From an uncultured Clostridia bacterium (GTDB taxonomy: Bacteria > Bacillota > Clostridia > UBA1381), in contig CAKSNH010000003.1 in NCBI GenBank assembly GCA_934476075.1, positions 1 to 64,000 of the forward strand: a stretch of DNA of 64,000 nt, written 5' to 3'. Below are positions 41,718-50,795 of this stretch, one piece after another. Made by a program: the position numbers and the translations under genes. Below the pieces are notes generated by a model. The model was not told where the DNA came from. It ran no database searches and worked only from the letters and a program-made list of their open reading frames with translations. How positions within the stretch are numbered: the stretch's first letter is position 1; every line of letters starts with the position of its first letter.

Positions 41718-42911
41718 ATGATGAAGAATAAAACTGTTGTGCTTGGCGTGACGGGCAGTATTGCGGCGTACAAGACTGCATACCTTGCAAGTATGCTCGT
41801 TAAGGCAGGGTGTGACGTGAATGTTATAATGACCCAAAATGCTACCAATTTTATTAATCCCATTACTTTTGAAACTTTAACAGGCAATAAATGCCTGACA
41901 GATACATTCGACAGGAATTTTCAGTATAATGTAGAACACGTTGCACTTGCAAAGCGTGCGGACGTATTTATGGTCGCACCGGCCTCAGCGAATGTTATCG
42001 GAAAACTTGCGAACGGTATCGCCGACGATATGCTTACCACTGTTGCACTTGCCTGCAAATGCAAAAAGATTATCTCGCCGGCAATGAATACAAATATGTT
42101 TGAAAATCCGATTGTGGGCGAGAATTTAAAGCGACTGAAAAATTTCGGTTTTGAGATTGTCAAGCCCGCATCGGGCAGACTTGCGTGCGGTGATACGGGT
42201 GCCGGAAAGATGCCGTCCGAGGATATTTTATTCGACTATATCGAAAGAGAAATAGCCTGCGTGAAGGATTTGGCTGGTGTGAAGATATTGGTTACCGCCG
42301 GAGCAACAAAGGAGAAAATAGACCCTGTAAGATACATCACAAACCATTCAACGGGCAAGATGGGTTATGCACTTGCAAAGGCGGCAATGCTGAGAGGTGC
42401 GGAGGTTACTTTGATAAGCGGAGAAACGCATATCAGAAAACCGAGTTTTGTAAAGTGTATCGACGTCGAGAGTGCGGAGGATATGTACAATGCGGTTGCG
42501 GCGGAATATGAAAATCAGGCGATAATATTAAAGGCGGCGGCGGTTGCGGATTACACCCCGTCAGATATAAGCGACCAAAAGATAAAAAAATCCGACAGCG
42601 ACATGAGCATACCGCTTACCCGTACAAAGGATATACTTGCATTTTTGGGTGAAAACAAACTGCCCCGTCAGTATTTGTGCGGATTTTCCATGGAAACGCA
42701 GAACCTTGTGGAAAATTCAAGAAAGAAACTCGAAAAGAAAAATGCCGACATGATTGTGGCAAATAATTTAAAGGTCAGCGGAGCGGGATTCGGCACTGAC
42801 ACAAATGTGGTGACACTTATTACAAAGGACAGTGTGACAGAACTTGCGATAATGTCAAAGGACGAGGTTGCACACAAAATTTTAGATGTGATAACGGAAA
42901 GCAGACTATAA
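41718..42911 (+). CDS. coaBC: Bifunctional phosphopantothenoylcysteine decarboxylase / phosphopantothenate-cysteine ligase
   Basis: The 397-residue protein has the flavin CoaC part (about 1-185: GVTGSIAAYK, the catalytic His in NVEHVALAKRAD, PAMNTNMFENP and GRLACGDTGAGKM) and the CoaB part (about 190-395: VTAGATKEKIDPVRYITNHSTGKMG, KAAAVADYTP and IKK). It performs two steps of coenzyme A synthesis. The ATG at 41718 has AAGGAGGA nine bases upstream. It shares a likely operon with nth; uxuA follows after 23 bases. Confidence 0.97.
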   Translation: MMKNKTVVLGVTGSIAAYKTAYLASMLVKAGCDVNVIMTQNATNFINPITFETLTGNKCLTDTFDRNFQYNVEHVALAKRADVFMVAPASANVIGKLANGIADDMLTTVALACKCKKIISPAMNTNMFENPIVGENLKRLKNFGFEIVKPASGRLACGDTGAGKMPSEDILFDYIEREIACVKDLAGVKILVTAGATKEKIDPVRYITNHSTGKMGYALAKAAMLRGAEVTLISGETHIRKPSFVKCIDVESAEDMYNAVAAEYENQAIILKAAAVADYTPSDISDQKIKKSDSDMSIPLTRTKDILAFLGENKLPRQYLCGFSMETQNLVENSRKKLEKKNADMIVANNLKVSGAGFGTDTNVVTLITKDSVTELAIMSKDEVAHKILDVITESRL

Positions 42912-42934
42912 TATTAAGAAAGGAAATATAAACT

Positions 42935-44008
42935 ATGAAAATGACGTTTCGTTGGTACGGCGAAAATAATGATTCGGTAACATTATCGCAAATCCGCCAG
43001 ATACCGAATGTGACAGGTGTTGTGGGTGCACTGTTTGACGTGCCTGTCGGCGAGGCTTGGGAACAGGAACGGATTAACGCACTGAAAAAACAGGTGAATG
43101 ATGCCGGACTTGAATTGGAGGTTATTGAAAGCGTAAATATTCATGAGGATATCAAGCTTGGCGTACCGTCAAGAGATAAGTATATCGAAAATTATATCAC
43201 CACGATAAGACGTTTGGCAAAGGCAGGAATTAAGGTTATATGCTACAATTTCATGCCGATATTCGACTGGCTGCGTTCAGACCTTGCATATCCGCTTGCG
43301 GACGGTTCAAACGCACTTTGCTATATCGATGAAAAGGTTAAAAGTGTTGACCCGATAGACCTTGTCAGAAATATTGACCAAAATTCAAACGGGTTTTCGC
43401 TTCCGGGCTGGGAACCCGAACGGCTTGCGGAGCTTGAAAGTCTGTTTGAGCAGTACAGAGAGATGAACGAGGAAAAATTGTTTGAAAATCTGGAATATTT
43501 CCTGAAAGCGATTATCCCCGTTTGCGAGGAATGTGACGTAAAAATGGCGATACACCCCGATGACCCGCCGTGGGGTATTTACGGCTTACCGAGAATTGTG
43601 ACCTGCAAGGAAAATTTGGACAGGCTTGTGCATTTAGTAGACAGTCCGTATAACGGCTTGACTCTTTGCAGCGGTTCGCTCGGTGCAAATAAAAATAACA
43701 ATATTCCGGAACTTGTACGTCATTTCGGCAAAATGGGCAGAATACACTTTGCACATATCCGCAATATCAAGTTCTTTGGTGAGCGTGATTTCCATGAATC
43801 ATCGCATTTTTCGGCGGACGGCTCACTGGATTTGTACGAGATTATGAAGGCTTACTATGACATAGGCTTTGAAGGCTACATACGTCCCGACCATGGCAGA
43901 ATGATATGGAACGAGAAAGCACGTCCGGGCTACGGCTTGTATGACCGTGCTTTGGGAATAGCATATCTTAACGGTCTGCTTGAAGCGATACAAAAAGAGA
44001 ACAGATAA
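42935..44008 (+). CDS. uxuA: Mannonate dehydratase
   Basis: The 357-residue TIM-barrel enzyme shows UxuA landmarks: MTFRWYGENNDSVTL at the start, VICYNFMPIFDWLRSDL, MAIHPDDPPWGIYGLPRIV and IRPDHGRMIW with metal ligands. It dehydrates D-mannonate to KDG, which KdgK (39274) would phosphorylate. This is the glucuronate branch. It appears in line with nth-coaBC but is metabolically unrelated and may have its own control. A terminator follows at 44132. Confidence 0.96.
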   Translation: MKMTFRWYGENNDSVTLSQIRQIPNVTGVVGALFDVPVGEAWEQERINALKKQVNDAGLELEVIESVNIHEDIKLGVPSRDKYIENYITTIRRLAKAGIKVICYNFMPIFDWLRSDLAYPLADGSNALCYIDEKVKSVDPIDLVRNIDQNSNGFSLPGWEPERLAELESLFEQYREMNEEKLFENLEYFLKAIIPVCEECDVKMAIHPDDPPWGIYGLPRIVTCKENLDRLVHLVDSPYNGLTLCSGSLGANKNNNIPELVRHFGKMGRIHFAHIRNIKFFGERDFHESSHFSADGSLDLYEIMKAYYDIGFEGYIRPDHGRMIWNEKARPGYGLYDRALGIAYLNGLLEAIQKENR

Positions 44009-44131
44009 AATTGAAAAAATATAAAATATGTATTGCAAATATGAAGTAAATCGTGTATAATATTGTTATACAGTGTTAATTTTGCAGAATTAATGCGTGT
44101 TTGCGGAATATTTAATATTGAAAAGTAAACC

Positions 44132-44173
44132 AAAGAGGGTTTGGAAAGTTTTATTTTCCATACCCTCTTTTTT
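44132..44173 (+). terminator. Terminator after uxuA
   Basis: Arms AAAGAGGGT (44132-44140) and ACCCTCTTT (44162-44170), extended by GGAAA/TTTCC, run into T-rich sequence. Confidence 0.8.
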
Positions 44174-44235
44174 ATTTTCTTTAAAAGAGAATAAGAGATA
44201 TTTTTCTTAAACCTTGCAGGAAAGGACGGGATTTT

Positions 44236-44622
44236 ATGAATGAAGTTGTAATATCATCATCATTGGAAAACTATTTGGAAACAATCTATATGCTGTCGCT
44301 CAAACATAAAAGCGTGAGGATTACCGATGTGGCAAGAGAATTATCCATATCCAAGCCGAGTGCAAATCGTGCCGTAAACGCCCTTAAAGCACAGGGTTTG
44401 GTGGAGCATGAGCCATACAGCCATATCACGCTGACAGAGGAGGGAACGGCTTTTGCGGAGGGCGTTTACACAAGGCATCTGCTTTTGAAAAAATTTTTGC
44501 AGAATGTTTTGTCGGTAGAACCGCATATCGCCGAAAAAGAAGCGGGAATGATTGAACATTCGCTCAGTCAGGAAACGGTTAATAAACTGGAATATTTTGT
44601 AGATGAATATTTGAATAAGTAA
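44236..44622 (+). CDS. mntR: DtxR/MntR-family metal-dependent regulator
   Basis: The 128-residue protein starts with a winged helix (LENYLETIYMLSLKHKSVRITDVARELSISKPSANRAVNALKAQGLV) and continues with the dimerisation helices that hold metal ligands (HLLLKKFL, E-x-x-A-G-MIEHSLS). The SH3-like third domain of DtxR is missing, as in MntR. It probably represses manganese or iron uptake genes when metal is plentiful; none is adjacent, so the metal is uncertain. Confidence 0.85.
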   Translation: MNEVVISSSLENYLETIYMLSLKHKSVRITDVARELSISKPSANRAVNALKAQGLVEHEPYSHITLTEEGTAFAEGVYTRHLLLKKFLQNVLSVEPHIAEKEAGMIEHSLSQETVNKLEYFVDEYLNK

Positions 44623-44720
44623 TTCAGAATGTCGGCTTATTAATTTTTTTGTTAAATATTTTAGACGCTTGACCTAAACTTTAACGGAAACTATTTTAAG
44701 TTTGTATGTAATCTGAATTG

Positions 44721-44753
44721 ATATACCCAAAAAATTTTTGGGTATATTTTTTT
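44721..44753 (+). terminator. Terminator after the DtxR/MntR-family gene
   Basis: The near-perfect palindrome ATATACCCAAAAA/TTTTTGGGTATAT runs into TTTTTTT. The rest of the 44623-44952 gap is AT-rich and holds the tRNA promoter. Confidence 0.75.
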
Positions 44754-44877
44754 AAAAATTGCAGTAAAATATTAAAACAGAGGGCAAAAAGCGTGAAAAA
44801 AATTATATAAAAAAGCTAGTGTTCATGCGGTTTGTGAGAGGTTTGCAAAAAAAGTTTAAAAAAATATAAAAAAAGTG

Positions 44878-44906
44878 TTGACAAAAGGTATAATGTTTGC
44901 TATAAT
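44878..44906 (+). promoter_or_regulatory. Consensus promoter of the tRNA cluster
   Basis: TTGACA (44878-44883), 17 bases, TATAAT (44901-44906), about 47 bases before the first tRNA. Both boxes match consensus exactly, as expected for stable RNA. Confidence 0.88.
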
Positions 44907-44952
44907 AAATCTCGTCAGTTCGGGTGAACGCCCCGATATGACACAAACCTTT

Positions 44953-45028
44953 GGGAGTATAGCTCAGCTGGGAGAGCGTCTGCCTTACAAGCAGGATGTC
45001 ACAGGTTCGAGCCCTGTTACTCCCACCA
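44953..45028 (+). tRNA. tRNA-Val (TAC)
   Basis: 76 bases including CCA; acceptor GGGAGTA pairs with TACTCCC, the anticodon loop is CTTACAA, and T-loop GGTTCGAGCC is present. Confidence 0.96.
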
Positions 45029-45064
45029 TCTTAAATTTTTATTTAAGATATTAAAATTGGGTAT

Positions 45065-45141
45065 GGTCCGGTAGTTCAGTTGGTTAGAACGCTAGCCTGT
45101 CACGCTAGAGGTCGTGGGTTCGAACCCCATCCGGATCGCCA
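45065..45141 (+). tRNA. tRNA-Asp (GTC), first copy
   Basis: 77 bases including CCA; anticodon loop CTGTCAC, acceptor GGTCCGG with CCGGATC (one GT pair), discriminator G as usual for tRNA-Asp. Identical to 45477-45553. Confidence 0.96.
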
Positions 45142-45145
45142 ATTT

Positions 45146-45221
45146 GCCTCTGTAGCTCAGTCGGTAGAGCAAGGGACTGAAAATCCCTGTGTCGATGGTT
45201 CGATTCCGTCCGGAGGCACCA
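45146..45221 (+). tRNA. tRNA-Phe (GAA)
   Basis: 76 bases including CCA; anticodon loop CTGAAAA, acceptor GCCTCTG with CGGAGGC (one GT pair). Confidence 0.95.
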
Positions 45222-45226
45222 TATAT

Positions 45227-45301
45227 GCGGGAGTGGCTCAGTGGTAGAGCGTCACCTTGCCAAGGTGAACGTCGCGAGTTCGAATCTCGTCTTCCGCTCC
45301 A
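45227..45301 (+). tRNA. tRNA-Gly (GCC)
   Basis: 75 bases including CCA; anticodon loop TTGCCAA, acceptor GCGGGAG with CTTCCGC. A GACGC/GCGTC hairpin follows at 45314-45330, before the next tRNA. Confidence 0.95.
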
Positions 45302-45353
45302 TAAAGTAGACAGAGGACGCGTAAAGCGTCTTTTGTTTACTAAAACTTAATAT

Positions 45354-45428
<75 letters not shown>

Positions 45429-45476
45429 ATAGTTAGGTGTTATGACTGAGTTAGGCTCGGTTGTAATGCTTAATAT

Positions 45477-45553
45477 GGTCCGGTAGTTCAGTTGGTTAGA
45501 ACGCTAGCCTGTCACGCTAGAGGTCGTGGGTTCGAACCCCATCCGGATCGCCA
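45477..45553 (+). tRNA. tRNA-Asp (GTC), second copy
   Basis: The 77 bases are identical to 45065-45141; only flanking bases differ. Last tRNA of the cluster. Confidence 0.96.
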
Positions 45554-45563
45554 CAAAATAGGT

Positions 45564-45593
45564 GTTGTAGACGACTACAACGCTTATTTTTTT
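45564..45593 (+). terminator. Terminator of the tRNA cluster
   Basis: Arms GTTGTAG (45564-45570) and CTACAAC (45575-45581), loop ACGA, followed by GCTTATTTTTTT. Confidence 0.8.
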
Positions 45594-45630
45594 ATGTGAT
45601 GAAAGATAAAATAAAAGAGAGGCGGATAGT

Positions 45631-46977
45631 ATGGAAGAAAGAAAAGAGAATAAAATGGGCGTCATGCCTGTAAACAAACTACTTATTAATATGTCATTGC
45701 CTATAATGATTTCTATGCTTGTGCAAGCATTGTATAATATTGTTGACAGTATATTTGTAGGAATGTATAATCCTGACGCATTGACGGCGGTATCGCTTGC
45801 GTTCCCCGTGCAGTCGCTTATGATTGCGTTTTCTGTCGGTACAGGTGTGGGTATTAACTCGCTTTTGGCAAGACGTCTTGGAGAAAAACGTTTTGAGGAG
45901 GCTAATGCGTCGGCTACCAACGGTTTGTTTTTGGCAGCTGTAACGGCTGTCATATTCGCTGTTTTGGGCGGAATATTTTCACATACATTTATGGCGGCAT
46001 TTACAAAAAATCAGACCGTTGTAAAAATGGGTACGGAATATCTTATGATATGTACAATATTCTCGATAGGCTCATTCTTGCAGGTAACCGCCGAAAGACT
46101 TCTGCAAGCAACGGGACAAACTATCTATAATATGATTACACAGCTGAGCGGTGCTATTGTGAACATTATCCTTGACCCGATTTTGATATTCGGTCTTTTC
46201 GGATTGCCGAAAATGGGTATTGTCGGTGCGGCTGTTGCAACGGTAATAGGTCAGTTTGTCGGAATGGGCTTGGCGATTTACTTAAATCATAAGAAAAATC
46301 ATGAAATATCTATCAGCTTTAAAGGGTTTAAGCCAAACGGTAAAATTATCGGAGATATTTATAAGGTAGGTTTTCCGTCAATCATCATGCAGTCGGTTAC
46401 ATCTGTTATGACCGTGGGAATGAATAAAATTTTGGGTTCGGACAATGCGATTACCGTATTGGGCGTATACTTTAAATTGCAGAGCTTTATATTCATGCCT
46501 GTGTTCGGTCTTAGCAGCGGTATGGTGCCTATTGTCGGCTACAATTTCGGTGCAAGACATAAGGACAGAATTGTGGCTACCATTAAAATGGCGGTTATAT
46601 TGTCGGTGTCGATAATGTTTGTCGGCATGGTAGTATTTCTGGCAGTACCGAAAGCATTGCTTTTGATGTTTGGTGCGGCTGATGAAGTGGTAAAGTTGGG
46701 TATACCGGCACTTAGGATTTTGAGTTTGTCATTCTGTCTGGCAGGTGTGGGTATAATACTGTCATCGGTATTTCAGGCAATCGGCAACGGTGTGCTTAGT
46801 CTTATCATGTCGCTGATAAGACAGCTTGTGGTTATTTTGCCTGTTGCATTTATATTGAACATATTATTCGGTGTGAACGCCGTATGGTACGCATTTTTGA
46901 TTGCTGAGGGTGTATCTTTGGCATTGGGACTGATACTGTACAAGAGAGTATACACGAATGTACTTAGCAAATTATAA
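45631..46977 (+). CDS. MATE family efflux transporter
   Basis: The 448-residue membrane protein has about 12 helices in two similar halves and MATE features: NMSLPIMISMLVQALYNIVDSIFVG at the start, GTGVGINSLLARRLGE, and PVFGLSSGMVPIVGYNFGAR at the start of the second half. The family expels drugs or other cations using Na+ or H+ gradients. The ATG at 45631 has GAGAGGCGG upstream; the ATG at 45655 would drop only a charged tail. It stands alone between the tRNAs and a terminator. Confidence 0.92.
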   Translation: MEERKENKMGVMPVNKLLINMSLPIMISMLVQALYNIVDSIFVGMYNPDALTAVSLAFPVQSLMIAFSVGTGVGINSLLARRLGEKRFEEANASATNGLFLAAVTAVIFAVLGGIFSHTFMAAFTKNQTVVKMGTEYLMICTIFSIGSFLQVTAERLLQATGQTIYNMITQLSGAIVNIILDPILIFGLFGLPKMGIVGAAVATVIGQFVGMGLAIYLNHKKNHEISISFKGFKPNGKIIGDIYKVGFPSIIMQSVTSVMTVGMNKILGSDNAITVLGVYFKLQSFIFMPVFGLSSGMVPIVGYNFGARHKDRIVATIKMAVILSVSIMFVGMVVFLAVPKALLLMFGAADEVVKLGIPALRILSLSFCLAGVGIILSSVFQAIGNGVLSLIMSLIRQLVVILPVAFILNILFGVNAVWYAFLIAEGVSLALGLILYKRVYTNVLSKL

Positions 46978-46987
46978 GGTAAATAGG

Positions 46988-47021
46988 AACACCTCGGTTA
47001 TAATAATCGAGGTGTTTTTTT
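46988..47021 (+). terminator. Terminator after the MATE gene
   Basis: Arms AACACCTCG (46988-46996) and CGAGGTGTT (47008-47016) run into TTTTTTT. Confidence 0.9.
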
Positions 47022-47152
47022 GTGGAGATTAAGTGTATAGATGCAAATTATGATTTCCCCCCTTAGTCCCTTTTCTCTCATTCAGCGGATATTTTCACCG
47101 GCGGTACAGTATAATAATAGTACCCTTAAAAAATATACGGGAGATGGTATTT

Positions 47153-47299
47153 ATGAAAAAGACTAAATTAAGTGTATCCGAAAAAGTGAAAATAGGCTCG
47201 CTTGTACGTTCGGGATTGATTAGGGATTTATATGAACAGAATATTCTCACAGATAAACAATTTGAACTTCTGCTAAACAGTGTTTACACCGCCACATAA
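47153..47299 (+). CDS. 48-residue protein before a serine recombinase (SHOCT-like)
   Basis: The short frame encodes MKKTKLSVSEKVKIGSLVRS, then GLIRDLYEQNILTDKQFELLLNS and ends VYTAT. The GLI..LYE.NILTD.QFE.LL part resembles the SHOCT short helical domain that often marks oligomerisation at protein ends. GGGAGATGG lies eight bases before the ATG. Its stop is two bases before the ATG of the recombinase, so the two are surely co-expressed. It could be a recombinase partner that controls direction, but this is inferred from position only. Confidence 0.7.
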   Translation: MKKTKLSVSEKVKIGSLVRSGLIRDLYEQNILTDKQFELLLNSVYTAT

Positions 47300-47301
47300 T
47301 T

Positions 47302-48783
47302 ATGCGTGTGTGTGCGTATTGCAGAGTGTCTACCGACAAAACCGACCAGATAAACTCTATGCAAAATCAGATTGATTATTTTACATCATATATTAACGCA
47401 CATTCGGACTGGGAATTTGTGAAAATCTATTCCGATGAGGGTATAAGCGGAACACTGACAAGCAAACGTATCGGATTTAATACTATGATTAACGATTGCA
47501 AAAACGGCAAAATAGACATCATTCTGACGAAAGAAGTGTCACGTTTTGCACGAAATACGGTCGATACTTTAAACTACACACGTCTGTTAAAGAAATACAA
47601 TGTATATGTGATTTTTATTAACGATAATATCGACACCCGGCAGAATGACGGTGAGTTCCGCCTTACGATTATGGCTGGTATTGCTCAGGAGGAATCACGC
47701 AAAACGTCCGACAGGGTGAAGTGGGGTCAAAAGCGTGCAATGGAAAAGGGTGTGGTGTTCGGCAACAACTCATTATACGGATTTAATATAAAAGACGGCA
47801 TTTTGTCGATAGACAGCGGTCAGGCGGAAATTGTAAAGCTGATATATCACAAATTCCTAAACGAGAAAAAAGGCACGCACATAATAGCACGGGAACTTGA
47901 CCAAAGCGGTATTAATGCACCCAGGTCGGACAAATGGAGCGGCAGTATGATTTTACGCATTTTACGCAACGAGAAATACTGCGGTGACCTGTTGCAGAAA
48001 AAATCAATAACAACCGACTTTATCACGCACAGCCGTACAGTAAATACCGCCGAGGACAAAATATACATAAAAGACCACCACGAGGCGATAATACCGAGAG
48101 CAATGTGGCGGAGTGTGCAGACCGAGCTTGACGCACGTTCCAAAATAGTTAAGCCGTCGCACAAGTATTGGTGTTCGGGGAAAATATTTTGTGCGAACTG
48201 CGGAAAACGGTTTATTGCAAAGAGAAAGAAAAACTGCGACTATATAACATGGGTATGCGACTGCGGAATACATACGATAAACAGCAGAGTGTTAAACGCC
48301 TGTATGGAATACGTTATAAACAGTATGGATTTGGATATGACGGCGATTGTGCAGACGCTGACCGATGAGATTAACGAGCTGTCACAGCCCGACTGCGGTG
48401 CGGTTATAAAACAAAGCGAAAAGAAAATATCAGAACTGGGAAAAAAGAAATGCAGAGTATTGGAAAGCTATTTTGACGGAACTATCGACAAAACCGAAAT
48501 GGAATTTTTTAAATCAAAGTACGATACGGAAATAAGTAATTTAAAATCAACTGTTTCAAATCTGAAAAACACTTCTCGCCCGTCTGACGGCATTATTATA
48601 AAAGATGACATTATAAAACTTATTCCCGCATCGCAGAATGTATACAATGCGATTACCGATAAAATTATTATACACGATGATTTTTTGGAGGTATTTGTAT
48701 ATGAAATTAATCCGCCGTTCAGACTGGCATACACAGCACACGGGTACAAGAAAAATTATACCGTGAAAATTGAGGAGCGGTGA
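47302..48783 (+). CDS. Large serine recombinase
   Basis: The 493-residue protein has the resolvase domain (1-150) with catalytic Ser in CAYCRVSTDK, EVSRFARNTVDTL and GIAQEESRKTSDRV, then the Recombinase domain (about 160-270), a zinc ribbon (CANCGKRF ... CDCG near 290-325) and a coiled coil with a C-terminal tail. Such enzymes integrate or excise phages and elements, or rearrange genes during sporulation (SpoIVCA). No attached phage or element body and no flanking direct repeat were identified, so it seems solitary. Two tandem terminator repeats follow directly. Confidence 0.92.
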   Translation: MRVCAYCRVSTDKTDQINSMQNQIDYFTSYINAHSDWEFVKIYSDEGISGTLTSKRIGFNTMINDCKNGKIDIILTKEVSRFARNTVDTLNYTRLLKKYNVYVIFINDNIDTRQNDGEFRLTIMAGIAQEESRKTSDRVKWGQKRAMEKGVVFGNNSLYGFNIKDGILSIDSGQAEIVKLIYHKFLNEKKGTHIIARELDQSGINAPRSDKWSGSMILRILRNEKYCGDLLQKKSITTDFITHSRTVNTAEDKIYIKDHHEAIIPRAMWRSVQTELDARSKIVKPSHKYWCSGKIFCANCGKRFIAKRKKNCDYITWVCDCGIHTINSRVLNACMEYVINSMDLDMTAIVQTLTDEINELSQPDCGAVIKQSEKKISELGKKKCRVLESYFDGTIDKTEMEFFKSKYDTEISNLKSTVSNLKNTSRPSDGIIIKDDIIKLIPASQNVYNAITDKIIIHDDFLEVFVYEINPPFRLAYTAHGYKKNYTVKIEER

Positions 48784-48979
48784 TTTTAATTTGTAGGAAA
48801 TCGCGTAAAACGCAATGACGAAAAATCAAAAACGCTGCCTTATTCCCACGCCCGCAGGCGGTGCTTCTATCAGAAGCTTTTTTAATTTGTAGGAAATTGC
48901 GTAAAACGCAATGACGAAAAATCAAAAACGCTGCCTTATTCCCACGCCCGCAGGCGGTGCTTCTATCAGAAGCTTTTTT
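48784..48979 (+). repeat. Two tandem 96-bp terminator-bearing repeat units
   Basis: Each unit begins with TTTAATTTGTAGGAAAT, has a GCGTAAAACGC hairpin, a CGCCCGCAGGCGG hairpin, and ends in a perfect terminator GCTTCT-ATC-AGAAGC-TTTTTT. The two are nearly identical (start near 48784 and 48880). A third copy is at 55892-55990, and the first module also occurs at 25861 and 34691. Confidence 0.8.
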
Positions 48980-49272
48980 ATTAAAATTATGAATAAATTA
49001 TGTACTTTCATTTAGCAATATTATTAATCAATAAAATCGTTATATTTATATAAAATATTGTTAAAATCATGTACAAATACACATTTTTCAACCAATAAGT
49101 AAATATTTATATTAATTAATTCACAATAGCAAACTGCCTTTTCTCAGTCAAAAAACATATAGTTGTAAATTTTGTTCATAATTTATTCACAAAATTTACA
49201 TTTTCCTATTGACAAATTATATGTGACACTGTAAAATGTTATATGATGATTGTATGTGAGGAGGGTTAAAAA
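48980..49272 (+). promoter_or_regulatory. AT-rich region with the padR promoter
   Basis: No gene is seen. TTGACA (49209-49214), 17 bases, TAAAAT (49232-49237) precede padR; the spacer has ATGTGACACTG, a possible operator. Confidence 0.6.
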
Positions 49273-49611
49273 ATGGATATTGAAACCAGAAATGAACTTA
49301 TAGACATTTGTATTCTTTCGTTGCTTAAAAAAGAAGGGTGTTACGGATATTATATTTTGAAAAGCGTAAGAGATTATGCGGAGGATATGTCCGAACAAGT
49401 ATTGTATTGTATTCTGAAAAGACTTGAAGCAAGCGATATGATTTCTTCCTATTCTATGGAGTATAACAACAGACTTCGTAAATATTACTCGCTTACCGAG
49501 CTTGGGACTACTCACGTTAATAAATTTCTGAATAAATGGCGTGAAATTGCGGACGCATATAATTTTGTAACCCAGGACAGAAGTGAAAAGAAAAGGAGAT
49601 GGCTATCGTGA
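49273..49611 (+). CDS. PadR-family transcriptional regulator
   Basis: The 112-residue protein shows the PadR winged helix: ICILSLLKKEGCYGYYILKSV, then LYCILKRLEASDMISSYSMEYNNRLRKYYSLTELG, and a short helical dimerisation tail. PadR repressors usually control their own operon and respond to membrane or phenolic stress. The stop overlaps the GTG start of the next gene (GTGA), so both are coupled. Confidence 0.92.
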   Translation: MDIETRNELIDICILSLLKKEGCYGYYILKSVRDYAEDMSEQVLYCILKRLEASDMISSYSMEYNNRLRKYYSLTELGTTHVNKFLNKWREIADAYNFVTQDRSEKKRRWLS

Positions 49612-50714
49612 CAAGAGAAAAGTTTTTCAATATGTTCCTGTTCTATTTGAAACAAATTCCTCAGGAGGAAGGCTTTAAGGCTGCAACTTTTTTCAGCGAT
49701 ATGATAGATGACAAAATGGAGGACGGTATATCCGAAGATGCGGCTTTGAAAGATTTGGGTGCACCGGACGAGTTGGCAGCGTATGTACTGAAAAATGCGT
49801 ATAACATAACTCCCGAATTCGGAAAATACACCGATGAACCAATGCAGCAGCCTGTTATGTCGATACCTACTCCGACAGCTGCCGCAAGCAAGGATAAGAT
49901 TTATACAAGCGACAGCGACGATATCAAGCAAATTAATATACGACTGAAAAATCTTGACGCTGAGGTTGTTGTATCAAAAGACGATAAAATACATATTCAT
50001 TATACGGAAAGCGACCATTCCGCTCTTTCGATAAACGAGGCTAACGGATTGATTGATTTCTCATTCCTTGCAGGCGGTAACGAAGGATTGGGTCTTAAAG
50101 GCTTATTCGGCGGCAAGAAAAAAGAGGCGACTCCTGTGGTGTTGTTGGAAGTGCCTACTAAATATAAAGAAAGTCTGGATATAACATCGGACAACGGTGC
50201 CGTTAAAATTCAGGGTATCGCAAATGCGAATATTATTGAATGTACAACAAAAAATGCTACAATCAGAGTGCTTGACACAAATGCGTCATGTATCCATGCA
50301 AGAACGACAAATCATCGTGTGACGATAAACAATGTCAGTGTTGAAAAGGATTTGTCGGCTACAACATCTAACGCAAGCATTGACGTGAGCAAAACTATCG
50401 GCGAATCGGTAGCCTGCAAAACAACAGGCTCGGAAATTACTCTTACAAGCGTTGACGTTAAGAATATGATTCAAGTATCGACAACCAATGCTTATATAGA
50501 AATCAAAGAAATTTCAGGTAACTACATCGACCTTCGTACTACGGGTGCGAGAATTTCGGGTACTATCGTGGGAAATATCAACGATTATTCTATCACAAGC
50601 AAATCTTCCGGCGGAAAAAGCAATCTGCCGAATATTCCGTTCGGCGTTAAACGTTTGTCGGCGGTTACGTCAAAAGATAATATTAATATTACCTTTAAAG
50701 AACCTGTTCAGTAA
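49608..50714 (+). CDS. DUF1700 (HAAS) and DUF4097 beta-helix protein partner of PadR
   Basis: The 368-residue protein starts with a helical HAAS/DUF1700 domain (about 1-75: EKFFNMFLFYLKQIP, ISEDAALKDLGAPDELAAYVL) and continues, after a linker, with a repetitive DUF4097-like beta-helix (about 105-365) rich in Asn, Thr and Ser. There is no membrane helix, unlike many relatives. PadR-HAAS-DUF4097 modules are widespread in Firmicutes and thought to sense envelope state. The GTG at 49608 is chosen because GGAG lies nine bases before it; the ATG at 49599 touches that site. Confidence 0.85.
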   Translation: MTREKFFNMFLFYLKQIPQEEGFKAATFFSDMIDDKMEDGISEDAALKDLGAPDELAAYVLKNAYNITPEFGKYTDEPMQQPVMSIPTPTAAASKDKIYTSDSDDIKQINIRLKNLDAEVVVSKDDKIHIHYTESDHSALSINEANGLIDFSFLAGGNEGLGLKGLFGGKKKEATPVVLLEVPTKYKESLDITSDNGAVKIQGIANANIIECTTKNATIRVLDTNASCIHARTTNHRVTINNVSVEKDLSATTSNASIDVSKTIGESVACKTTGSEITLTSVDVKNMIQVSTTNAYIEIKEISGNYIDLRTTGARISGTIVGNINDYSITSKSSGGKSNLPNIPFGVKRLSAVTSKDNINITFKEPVQ

Positions 50715-50725
50715 CAGAAATTTAC

Positions 50726-50760
50726 AGGCAAGCCATTCAGTACGTTGGCTTGCCTTTTTT
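50726..50760 (+). terminator. Terminator of the padR operon
   Basis: Arms AGGCAAGCCA (50726-50735) and TGGCTTGCCT (50746-50755) run into TTTTT. Confidence 0.9.
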
Positions 50761-50795
50761 GTATATTATAAGCTTATCAATATTTATAAGAAGTA

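Noticed and set aside
45314..45333. Separate terminator splitting the tRNA cluster
   Set aside because: GACGC/GCGTC followed by TTTTGTTT is possible, but the next tRNA has no clear promoter of its own, so a processing hairpin is as likely.
47302..48979. Complete prophage or ICE driven by the serine recombinase
   Set aside because: No structural, conjugation or cargo genes and no flanking direct repeat were found between the MATE gene and padR.
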